Source: Daucus carota subsp. sativus (taxonomy: Eukaryota > Streptophyta > Magnoliopsida > Apiales > Apiaceae). From it: 64,000 nucleotides of DNA. How positions within the stretch are numbered: position 1 is the stretch's first letter; each line of letters starts with the position of its first letter. Both the position numbers and the translations under genes were made by a program. This document shows, piece by piece, positions 24,085 through 35,190 of the stretch. The DNA is taken from the NCBI RefSeq assembly GCF_001625215.2, contig NC_030384.2, forward strand, positions 43,558,390 to 43,622,389, written 5' to 3'. Under the pieces are notes generated by a model. The model ran no database searches. It was not told the DNA's origin and worked only from the letters and a program-made list of their open reading frames with translations.

Positions 24085-24734
24085 CCCACAGACACCGACT
24101 CTCTTTTTTCAATTTTTTTTTTTTGCTACAATATCTTCCAATTTATGTATCTCTGTATCTTCCAGGAATAAATTGTACTGTTGTTTGTACATTATGACAT
24201 CTTTACAAACTTATGACAAAACTATTATATAGACAAAGCATCGTAGCTTATTAAATTGATTTAAAACAGAATGTTTTTGGTTCTTTTAAATGTAGTTAAA
24301 ATCGTTGTTCTAAAATTAAATATTAATTTTGATTAATTAATAATTTGTGGAACTAACTAAATTGTGATTAGATAATTAATTGTCTTAATTGATATCCTAC
24401 TAAACTTTAGTGATTAATCTTGTTCCAAACCTTCACCAATTAATCTCATTCTAGCTTTTAACAATAGGGAAAATATGTAGCTTTATCGTTTATTCCTTTC
24501 TATACCATGTTTTTTACACGTCCCTTTCATTGTACAGATATCAAAAATATTACTACATTCACTGTTTTCTTGCATTATACTCACTCAATATATTAAATAT
24601 TAATTAGTTTCACCTCTTTGTCCACTTTCATAATTTTCATCACTGAATTATACTTTTTTCAGCATGTTATTCACATCCTACATCTATACTATCTTCTTTT
24701 TTTTGTCACAACTCACAAGATACTTTATCCATAC

Positions 24735-24957
24735 CTCCTCATTCCAAAATAATTTGTTTTGACTATTTACCCGTAATTTGAGTTAAAAATATATTTCTAC
24801 ATATTTTTTTCAAATTTTTATTTATGAATAAAATAATGATATTAAATTTTTATTCTGAAACAAAAAAATTGAAAAGTAATATATTAAACTATATCATTTT
24901 TAAACATAAATTTATGTACAAAAAAATTAAAACAAATATTATTTTGAAATTGAGCGG
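24735..24957. mobile_element. Degenerate Stowaway-like MITE
   Basis: CCTCCTCATTCCAAAATAAT faces AATATTATTTTGAAATTGAG about 220 bp later. The pairing is imperfect and the ends have decayed. TA precedes the left end. Confidence 0.5.
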
Positions 24958-25843
24958 GCTGATCATCATAAAACAACTAGCCTTGTGTATCAGACTGGTA
25001 TAATATTTTGGGCTGAGCATCACCAAGAGAACTTACTACAAGAAGCCTACTGGCCCAAGTATATTGATTTGTTCAACATCCGTAATCCAGCAAACAAGCC
25101 TGTAATTTCTGGGCCTACAGCCCCAACTTAGTTGGTTTGTCTCAAAAGTGATAGATCCATTAACAATTGGGACATCCGAGTATCCAATCATCTCAACAAA
25201 AATTGTTAACCATGTTTTTTACCCTCTTCATTGGGATTCAATTTTAAATTTATTTTCTTTTATAATATTTGGGCTATGTTGATGTTAAATCAGTTACATT
25301 TGATGACCGAAAAAGGTGAATTCATATGTCGTCATTATTATTAAAATATCGTTCATGTAGCAACTGTTTTCAAATAATGCGGCTACATATTATAAAAGCT
25401 AAAGATAAAAAAGCAAAAAGAGTAGGAAAAGGCGAAATACAAAACGTAAAAATAAGAAAAAAGTGGGCAACTAAAGGACCCCACCACCCCAATTATGAGA
25501 AATAAAGGTGTGTATGCTAAACATTTCCAATGCAGATTTGCTACGGATTGACTCATAGTGGATTTGTTGACCTAATATTCGATATATTCAGTGTTTCTAA
25601 ATTCTATTCTATTGCTATGTTCGTTCGTTTATATTTCAATCTCAATATTATTTTGGTCGGTATTATTCAATTAATCCATTCGGTGCCTGAATAAAGATAA
25701 TAATAAAATTAGAAAACATGGGAAAAAGAAAAAGGACGGGGTGAAAAGCAAGGAAATGGTGTGTGACAGCGATGTTCTGTTGCTTTCAATAACTTCATTT
25801 CCATTTTCACCTCCGAATCTTAGCAATTAAATCTCTCTCAATC

Positions 25844-25845
25844 TC

Positions 25846-25876
<31 letters not shown>

Positions 25877-25893
25877 ACTCTCTCTCTCTCTCT
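25844..25893. repeat. (CT)n microsatellite in RING gene leader
   Basis: Two runs of TC/CT separated by ATCTTTCTCA, in the proposed 5' UTR about 1.7 kb before the start codon. Confidence 0.85.
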
Positions 25894-27577
25894 ATTATTA
25901 GTATATATGTATTCAATTCAGACACTGCCATATAATTAGACCCCACCCAAACAAACCCCTCTTCATCCTCATCTCTGTTCCTGCTCAAACCCTAATTTCA
26001 TCATTGTTTCTTCCACCCTCATTCTGGACTTTCATCTTCCCCAAGTAATACTCTCACTTATGCCTCCATGTATTATCTCTCTGTATTTATTATTGTTTGG
26101 AGTGTTGGAATACTGGTTTTTCCAGCATATATGAATTGAATATTTTGATATAATTGTTTTTTTATTTATTCTTTGCAGTTTCTATGTTCTAATCTGTGAT
26201 TATATCAGTGTTGCTAATTTGACTTTCTTGTTATGATATGGTTAGAAGTTGAATTTATGCTAGAGAATGGTACTTGATTTTGCAATTTCTATTGATTAAT
26301 TAGGTGGGTTCTTTGAAGGCACTGAGGGATGATACGCAGGGTGTGATTGATTTACTTGGAATTCTTTTCGGGCCATTTTAGGATCCTTGAGTTTAAGCAA
26401 CTTATAGAATATATTAAGTTATTGACTCATTATGATGTCTAGCAACACCATCAAAAGAACACGCAGGAAAGGTTGAGTTATAGAAGGCATTGATCATTTT
26501 GCTATGATTCAATAGAAATTAAATCAGGATGGCATTTTAGGAGATGGAAGTTATTTATATGATGGTAATGGTTTCAAGGCAGCGCCTTTATCTTATTATA
26601 TTTTCCTGGAAACATTTTAATGAATTACACATTAGGTGGTAATGAATAGAATAGTTGGAATTAAATTTGTACTCTTTGTGAGATGCATATTCAGAAATTA
26701 CATTTATTCTTCAGTTGGTTGATACGTATTTGAATAAAATGTGAATCCCATTAATGCAGTGATGAATGCTTCGTTGGTTCCTTCGACCTCCTTTTAGTAT
26801 CTTTTGCAAATTCTGATTTTTGCACCACCTCTTTTGTCACTTAAATTTTTTCTTGTCTACTTACTGTTTTGTTCAAAAAAATTTATCCTATTTCTTCCAA
26901 CCTAAGAGTTATGTGTTAAATTTCACTTGAACCTTTTTTGTTCAAAACTGTGATTTTTTATGATCGGAACACGTGACAAACTTTTAGTGTACAAGTGGTC
27001 ATGTATTGCATGAATTATGTTTTTATACAGGAATTAAGTACTAAAAAAGTTTTATTTGAGGATCTCAGAGACTCTAATCTTGTATGCAGCATGACATGAA
27101 ACACTTTACAATTTTGCAGTTGATATAACAAGACAATAATTGCCTTAAACATAATATGACAATATGTTATAATCTAATATCTGTTGGCCTCTTATTCTGT
27201 GAATTACTCCTGTGTAATCTATTTCCCCATACTATCAAGTATACGATTTAACATGCTGAATATTTCCTTTGAATTATCTTTATTGGACATTTTGTACACT
27301 TATTTCAATAATTAAAGATTGACTTTTGCTTTCTTCAATGTTCTCAATTCACAGGTGAATATTGTATAATAGGTCGCGCCTTGATTGACATATAAAGCAC
27401 CGGTCATGAAAATGGATACACAATGTTGGGGCATTGTTCTTTCCCATATATCCGCATGAAGCTATAGTATACTGAATCTAAGTTTCATGCTATATTCACA
27501 GTTACACCCCCACTAATATTGTTGCAAGTAGTATCTGACCAAGACAAGTGTAACGTCTGCAATTAAGTGTAGGAAAG

Positions 27578-29878
27578 ATGGGTGCACTTTGTTGTGTAGC
27601 CTCTAGGACACATGAGCAGAACTCAGGAAAAAGGGGACAAGAACATTCTATGGATCTTGTTGAACCTCAATGGAGAACAAACTTCAGTTTTTCCCCTCCT
27701 ACTCCATCAAGAATATGGGACTGTAGGTTACAAACAGATACTTTGTTGAGTAGACCTGGGCGTTTAGTCCATGGTACATCAAAATACTCAAATAGTAAAG
27801 AAAGAAAAGATGTGTTTGGCAGTGGGAGACACACCAACCATCAGCATTCCGTATCAGATGGTATTCTCTCTTACCCTGGCAGCCAACCAGATGGTCAGGC
27901 TCCTCGGTGGACATCACCTGTTCAAAAGTTAAACCTGGAAGGCTTCTCTACTCCATCTAGAAAAGGAAAAATGAGTATGAATTTTTCTCAACATGAAATA
28001 ATGAACAATTTCTTGAATTTGTACCTAACTAGCTCATTCTTATATTTTTTTTGAACATGATAATTTGTTATTTCTCTTTGGCCAGCATATTTCATCTTTT
28101 AATACTTGTTTTTTTAATTTGCAATTTTCATTTTCTAGGTTATTTTCTATATGATAAACATCTAGGTATTTGGTCGACTGTGTGCTTGTGTGTTTAGTGT
28201 CAAGATTGTATGTGCATTTGTGTGTATTTGTACTGCTGAAATTTTAAGGAAGAAGTTTGCTAATTCTTTTCAACTACCAAGCAATTCACAGTAATACTAT
28301 ATGCTCTGAGCTTCACTACTGAAATATGCAGGCCTTTGCCTTTTAGAGATTAGAGCTCAGCCTATCAAAAAGCCCTAATAGACAATTATTCACTAATGCC
28401 TGAAAACCAGTACTAAGTTGTCTAATGATTTGTTCTTTGTTAAAGATACATTTTGCCAAGTGCGGTGGACTGGTGGTACCAAGTTTGTGCATGAAGGAGT
28501 CTATAGTCGTTATCGAGAAATTAAGTGAGAGTGAGATGTTGGATCTCTCTGTTATGAATAACTTGAGGTTTATTATATAAAGTATAGACGACAGTTAATA
28601 AATGTGTTTCCCTAGTAGCAAATGAGCTTCAGTTTGTACTTTGTAGTTTGGTTTGGTTGATCCTTATTAATCCTTTAGACTTGGATGCTCATGGTTTGTG
28701 GGTTTTTGGACGTTCATATGTTACTGCAACTATTATTCACGTCATGTATGTTATTGTTAACTGTATTTTCTATTACCAATGTATGATTTAAATTGGCTAT
28801 AATTGACCAGGTCCAAGACCAGAGATTGCCTGGGTTCCTCAATCCTCTCAGGTGAATGATTGTGTTATCACATTCTTTGCATAATATTAAGCCGAATTTG
28901 AAAGTATATAATATGGTTTTTTGATTGCAGAGGCAAAACATTGTTGCTGACACATATGCAGCATCCTGCAGTTACGGATCTCCTTTTTCGCTTTCTGAGT
29001 CTGGACCATGGGACGTACCCGGCAGACTGCCGTCAACTATTTTCCAAAGTCGCAACTTCCCTAGTCGCCGCTCTTTTATGTCAAAACCTGTTTATCCGTT
29101 ACTCATGCACAATCCAGTGTCAGATTGCGGTGCAACTGATGGTTCTGAGACTTGCAGTACTAGCAGATTGACCCCAGACAGTGATATGATAGTACCATCA
29201 AATTGGTCTAGTGTTAGTACAAGGATTGATCAAGAGTTTCAAACTCTCAGTCAACTCCAGGAGATGGACACATCACCAGCCCCAAGCTCAATTTCTAGAA
29301 GAGAAGGTTATCGATGGAGTACTTCCAGCAGTTATGATATGGAATATGAGGCCGAACAAATTGATATATCTGAAAACATGGATGTAGATAGTCTAAGATC
29401 ACCAGGTTACCAGATGGATGATACAAAATGTGGTATTTGTGTAAAGTTCTTGAGGCAGAAATCCCCCTGGGGTTCAAATAGAATCATGAGAAGCGGGGAT
29501 CTGCCAGTAGCTGGAATACTACCTTGCAGTCATGTTTTCCATGCAGAGTGCTTAGAGCAAGTTAGTACCAAATCTGAGATTCATGATCCACCTTGCCCCT
29601 TGTGCTTAGGATTGTCTGAAGATTTGTCATCATTTTCAGAACCCTTAATGATGGCACTGAGATCTGTCCGGAGAAGAGGAGTTACAATTAGTGATACTCC
29701 AGAGACTTCTGGAATTAATGATGTTCTCAATTATTTGAAAGACAGTGACAGAGCTTTGAAACCCACATCTAGTGCAAGATCACAAACAACAAGCAGTAAG
29801 AGTTTCAGAAAGCATTTTTCATCAAAGGGGAAGTTGGCTAAAAATTTCTTTAGGGCAAAGGTTTTCCGCAGGACATGA
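27578..29878 (+). CDS. RING-H2 protein, probable E3 ubiquitin ligase
   Basis: Three coding exons: 27578-27974, 28811-28851 (only 41 bp) and 28931-29878, giving 461 residues. The RING-H2 finger is complete: Cys313, Cys316, Cys345, His347, His350, Cys353, Cys368, Cys371 (KCGICVKFL, ILPCSHVFHAECL, PPCPLCLG), with a 28-residue first loop. The rest is low in order and rich in Ser, Pro and Gln; the C terminus is basic (HFSSKGKLAKNFFRAKVFRR). The start MGALCCVAS has a glycine at position 2 and two cysteines, so N-myristoylation plus palmitoylation is possible and would tether it to membranes. Arabidopsis has a RING/U-box gene at the matching place of the syntenic block (At5g18260, from memory). Substrates are unknown. 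The 41-bp exon is set only by frame and splice sites. Confidence 0.88.
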
Positions 29879-30793
29879 ATCTTGCTCGTCAGCCATACTG
29901 AAACAAGAACCAGACATGCAGCTATTTAGACTGTTCTCTGAAAAATCGAAGTAATTATCTAGAGCTCTGTCTGCTATGCATACAATCAACTTGCAATATC
30001 GTAGGCTTATGTAAGCATTGTATGTTGTAACTTGTAATTAGCAAGGTTTTCGTTTTTTTTATTGTCATATAGTACCTATTGAACATACTTGTGCTCCATA
30101 TACCGGTGTCGTTCTTTTACTTTTTGGAACTTTTTTCCAGAAATCGTATATATCTGGTATTTTAATGTGTGCCAAGGGGATACTTTGGAATCATATTGCT
30201 TATGGTTGTGAGTTACTAGAATTTGAATACTTGTGAACTGAGATGCATGTTAGCATTACATGAGGTAAAGAGTACATTAATGATATACGGAACATTCAGT
30301 CATGAAAGTGATATGGGTTTAATATGTTTTATATTGTGTGCGGGATGCGGCAATTGGTAATGGTTGATTCCAGGGGCGCCTCTCGCATCTCTAGAGAATA
30401 CCAGTTGAGAGATATTAGTGAGCCACGACCAGCTCAAATGGTGTATAATGAGGACCAGTAATACTGTCTGTGAAATTATGAATTAGGTCCATCGGTCCAC
30501 CAACCTACACAATCTATATGCAGGCTGCGGCTCACTGCTCCAAATATTCAAATCAGTGTTTTTACTGGTAAGGTGCCTGCACAGTCAGGGAGTGCTATTA
30601 CTGTCTTAATTTTATTTGACTGATATAAAAACTAAAGCATGGTACTCGGTTTTTCTTTTTTGTGTTACTATTTTTTGCATTCTACACAGTGTTGTAAAAA
30701 ATGAGAATCGGATTTAATCGGTGAAATCACGGAACACAGATTAATCAGGGATTAGTTGGATTGATTGGAGATTAATCAGATAATTAATGGAAC

Positions 30794-30969
30794 GGTTTTT
30801 CTATGGTGTGCCCATGGGCACACACTAAGTGCTAAAATCGATTTAAAACTTTTGATTGGTTTACACTATCTAATAATGGTGGACCCCCTGCATTTACAAC
30901 AACCACGCCAATAAAAACCATCCAAATTCATAGAATTAAGTGCTTAGTGGGCACATACTAGACAAACCC
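30794..30969. mobile_element. MITE-like inverted-repeat element
   Basis: GGTTTTTCTATGGTGTGCCC with CACTAAGTGCT on the left faces AGTGCTTAGTGGGCACATAC and TAGACAAACCC on the right. The pairing is imperfect, and no clear target duplication was found, so the superfamily is open. Confidence 0.45.
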
Positions 30970-32470
30970 TTAATGAAATAATAAATAATTAGATATTTAA
31001 TCAGTTCGGCAAGCTACAGAACAAGATTAATCAGTGACTTTTAGAACAGAGATTTTAAACGGTAATCGAAAATGAGAGGGAGGATATCATCGGAACAAAT
31101 AATCGTCCTACACCAACTTATCTTTGACGAAAGAAAGGCCGGGCAGGTTAAATTTCTATGTGTTGAAAACGATAAAAAGCAATGATAATTTGTGAAAATA
31201 GTGAAATGTGGGCGGAATGGGACGTTAATAGGTCTATGTTGTTGTAGGCCGCCTTTCTATGCCGAGGGGAAAAAGGATTTGCAAGTGTCCATGTGCAGCC
31301 TCTTCTCACTTGTGTGTCTTTGTATCGTCTCTTTTAGATTTATTCTACTGCTGCACATAACACAACTAACGCCTCTGTCTGCATAATGTCTTTATCGTTT
31401 TTCTTGTGCTAGGTGCGCTGCATCTTCTAATTTCATAGCCCTGCCTTTATTTTTACACACTTTTCACAAGTTGCAAACTTAGAAACACAACAACTTGATG
31501 CCTTGTTTCAATTGGATTTCACTTTATAGTTTGTATTTCAATAAAAGATTCATGTAAGAAGATAACATGAAATTTGATTGGATTGGAATGCTTGTCTTAG
31601 TTTCTACATGCTACATTCATGTCTGTATAAATTGACAATCAGAACTAATTAGTGAAGTTACCGATTCAGATTTATAACAGATTTATCATAGACTTTACGA
31701 ATAAATGATCAAATCAGAATATAATAGATAAATTGATTAAAAAAATTAATCTGATTTTTTAGAACACAGAATGATCACATATCCAAAAGAGACGTGTCTG
31801 CCGCACATAAAAAAGGAGGCACAATGTGTCCGGCGGTAAAAACAACTTTTTTGGAGTGATTATTAGTAGTGGAATATTCACAAGATAGCTCACCAACTTT
31901 AGGTACTGCCTTCTAAACATCAACTTTACCACCCTGCACTTGTTTGCAGATTTTCTTGCAATGTTCGAATGAAATCGACACACGCATGCATGATATTAAT
32001 TTACAATTATCCAATCGTATTGTATTCTATTCTGAACATGATTACGAATTTTAGTTTAGTTATGTTAAGCTGTAAAGGTTTATAAAGGAAGTTTATTCGC
32101 AATCTTTACAAGAATTGTGTTGCAGAGTATGCTTCAGACACAGCTAAGATTGTATAAAGGAGAAGGAAAAAAGGACCGGCCAAAACAGTATTAACAGATA
32201 ACAAGATAAAACTCAAATACAAGAATTTCACTTTTTGTTTGCAACCTTGTTTTCGTATTAAGAATTATGTAACATGGAAGGTCCGCCACATGGGGTGGGG
32301 GGATTTTGTAAAGGGGTTTTGCTTGATCATATTTGAATGTCTTTAATTAAACTAGTTTAAAATTATTTCAATTTGAAATTAAAAATAAGTCGAGAGTTAA
32401 ACATTGTTCATATAAATTAGACCTGAGTCGTCATTTTCTTTTCTTTTTCTTTTTTTTAGGGTTATTCCAG

Positions 32471-32780
32471 TGAGAACTTCTTAAAATGAGAACCGTGAGA
32501 ACTTACTTAATTTATCATATTTTGACTAATCTAAACATCAAACTAGTGGGTACCCAATATAAAAAGTGTATATAAAACTAGTCTCTCCCTAACTAGTAAA
32601 AAAAAAAAATCAAAAAAAAAGTCCACTGCCACGTCATCAGTGATTTTTTTATATTTTTTTTATTTTTTTTTTCGGCTAGCTAGGTGGAGACCTTAATAAT
32701 ATACATTTTTTGTATTCAAATGAATGAGATATTAATAAATTAGAAAAGTTCTCACGGTTCTCATTTTAAGAAAGTTCTCA
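32471..32780. mobile_element. Inverted-repeat MITE, family unknown
   Basis: TGAGAACTTCTTAAAATGAG at 32471 and its complement ending GTTCTCA at 32780 pair over about 34 bp (continuing AACCGTGAGAACTT) with a single one-base bulge. The interior is AT-rich with A and T runs. No target duplication could be fixed. Non-coding. Confidence 0.75.
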
Positions 32781-34154
32781 TTTGAGCAAGTGCCTATATA
32801 TTTTCTAGTTTGATAATATAATTTTATTCTATCAAATATTAATTAATTTCGGATATGATGTCCGCATAAGGTGTTACTCAATTTAATAAATAAAAAAATT
32901 GAAAATCAAATTGGAATAAATGAAATAGGTATAGTCTATTCGTAAAAATTTTGTAACTTTAAAATTTCAGTGTTGCGTATGAATTGTAAAAGCAAACCCA
33001 ACAACAGTTATCCAAAAATCCAAATTTGAGACGATTATCCCAAATCCTCCTCGGGCGGGATCCAAAAATTGAACCATTCACTGATCTTTACGTTATTAAG
33101 ATATGAGAGCCTATAAAAATGCGTCATCATCCTCATCTCGTCGTCATCGAAGTTGTCTGAAAAGAGTTAAAAGGGAGTAATTAGCAAGTGAGATTTGGTA
33201 TTTGCATTAATCTGCCCGCTGCCTCACATGCGATTCATTAATTCCATCCACCATCCCCACATGCCGCGTGGTTCACCAATTTCACTCTCAAACACTTGAG
33301 ATTAGCAACTAAGTCAATAAGACTCTAGTCGAATGATTGTTAAACAATCCTTAAATCATGTGACTTTACGTACATGAATTTTCTGGTATTATTTTTTTAA
33401 AATCGAGCATTTCGAGGGCGACTAATCTGCAATCAACACAAATCTAAACATGTTAGCAAGACGCTTAAGAAGCGATATTAATAAGGACATGTTAGCTAGT
33501 AGCAGTGTTTTGATGTTGACTCTCTGACTGCTTAATAAATAAAGAGTACGACAAAACGGTGGTTTACTTGCTTATTAATCCGTCCTTTCATAATTAATTT
33601 ACAAATTACAAGCTACCCGTACTAACAGTACTCCTTCTAACTCAAGTTGACAAAATGCACATATTTCAAGGCTTCAAGTCGTACAGCAACTAGCAAGTCA
33701 GATTCTGGCATAATCGCACATGAACGTACATTTCATCTGTGCTACTCGCAGTTACTGTTGTATTATTATTCCTACACATAAAAAATCTGTCCGCTTAGAA
33801 TCCTTCTTCCGAGTGGAACATATTTCGACAATTAACGTTTTGGATAAACCGATCTTATTGGCTATGAGCAGCGATTTCAGCTGTGAAGCTCCAGCTAATT
33901 GAACAAATTATTCATTAACCGTCGTTTGCATAATTCTTTCCTTTCCAATTATATGAACAAGTGGGCAATTACGGTGAATTGATGTACAGATACAGCATGT
34001 GAAGTAACGGTTTCCTAAAAATTTGCAGAAGAAGATGTTAAAAAGTTTGGCACTAACTAATAACTACTCCCCAGTTGCCTCGGTTGCATTAATTTATCAT
34101 CACTTACATCTTTTACTACACTATTTTATTATCTCTTGCTACTTCACTTTCATC

Positions 34155-34162
34155 TATAAATA
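34155..34162 (+). promoter_or_regulatory. Probable TATA box of the expansin gene
   Basis: TATAAATA 109 bp before the start codon, which would give a leader of about 75 bp. Confidence 0.55.
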
Positions 34163-34263
34163 TGCTTCCATTTCTCAGCCTTGTTCTTCAGACTACTATT
34201 TCCCTCTTAAACCAAGTCTCTCATTCTTCAAAGTTGTAGCTTTTTTTAATTCATTGCAGCAAA

Positions 34264-35190
34264 ATGGAACATTTTGCACTTAATTTCTTCATAATATTAT
34301 CTCTAGCCACAGTGAAATGTACTTATGCACAGTGGACTAGTGCTCATGCTACCTTCTATGGAGGTGGTGATGCTTCCGGTACAATGGGTAAGTACTAAAC
34401 ATTTGCTGTAGTGTTAAGTTGTTTTGCTGATTTCGACATTTAAGTCGAAAAATTCATTGATTTTAACGTTCTGGTGGGCTTGTGATGTTCAGGAGGAGCT
34501 TGTGGGTATGGAAATCTGTATAGTCAAGGTTATGGGACAAACACAGCTGCTCTGAGCACTGCCCTGTTCAACAATGGCATGACCTGTGGAGCTTGTTTTG
34601 AAATCAAATGCGTAAATGCCGGCAAGTGGTGCCTCTCAGGATCCATTGTTGTCACTGCGACTAATTTCTGTCCTCCAAACAGTGCGCTTCCTAACAATAA
34701 TGGAGGGTGGTGTAATCCTCCATTGCAGCATTTTGATCTCTCCCAGCCCATCTTTCAGCGCATTGCTCAGTATAAAGCCGGAATTGTCCCTGTTCAATAC
34801 AGAAGGTATTAACCACATTATATTGCATATATTTCCACAGACAATTAGATTCCGAATTGAGACTAATTGAAATTTATTCACAGGGTTGCCTGCAGAAAGA
34901 GTGGTGGAATACGATTCACTATTAACGGGCACTCATACTTCAACCTGGTGCTGATAACTAATGTTGGCGGTGCTGGTGATGTTGTTTCCGTGTCTGTCAA
35001 AGGCTCGAGGAGTAACAACTGGCAACAATTGTCGCGCAACTGGGGCCAAAATTGGCAGAGCAACTCGTACCTTAATGGTCAGGCCCTCTCTTTCAATGTC
35101 AAAACAAGCGATGGACGCTCTGTTATCTCTAACAATGTGGCTCCTTCTAATTGGGGTTTTGGTCAGACCTTCACCGGCAAACAATTCTAA
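34264..35190 (+). CDS. EXPA: Alpha-expansin
   Basis: Expansins loosen the cell wall at acid pH without hydrolysing it, letting growing cells extend. Three exons: 34264-34387, 34493-34805, 34884-35190, giving 247 residues, the normal length. Residues 1-22 form a signal peptide ([17 protein letters not shown]...). Mature protein starts near [20 protein letters not shown]. The first domain has the conserved cysteines, the alpha-expansin insertion [11 protein letters not shown] and the HFD motif (121-123). The second, the CBM63-like domain, carries the surface tryptophans in [16 protein letters not shown], and the end [11 protein letters not shown] is typical. Both introns are at standard alpha-expansin positions. 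Which EXPA number it matches is not decided. It interrupts the gene order otherwise shared with Arabidopsis. Confidence 0.96.

Larger units (their letters stand above)
22726..27577. other. ACHT-RING intergenic region and RING leader
   Basis: Contents: ACHT 3' UTR to about 23040; a lone Stowaway-like end (TACTCCCTCC at 23061); a hAT-like MITE (23493-24084); a degenerate Stowaway-like element (24735-24957); and the promoter and leader of the RING gene from about 25.7 kb. The leader has a CT microsatellite at 25844-25893. The stretch 26.05-27.55 kb is T-rich like an intron and probably contains one or more 5' UTR introns, since no ATG frame of note precedes 27578. No other gene was recognised. 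Confidence 0.55.
29879..34263. other. RING-expansin intergenic region
   Basis: RING 3' UTR reaches to roughly 30.1 kb. Two inverted-repeat elements are listed at 30794-30969 and 32471-32780. A block rich in GATTAATCAG and AATCGG words occurs at 30.70-31.05 kb and again near 31.65-31.76 kb, probably two diverged copies of one repeat. The expansin promoter occupies the end. No coding sequence was recognised on either strand. Confidence 0.55.
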
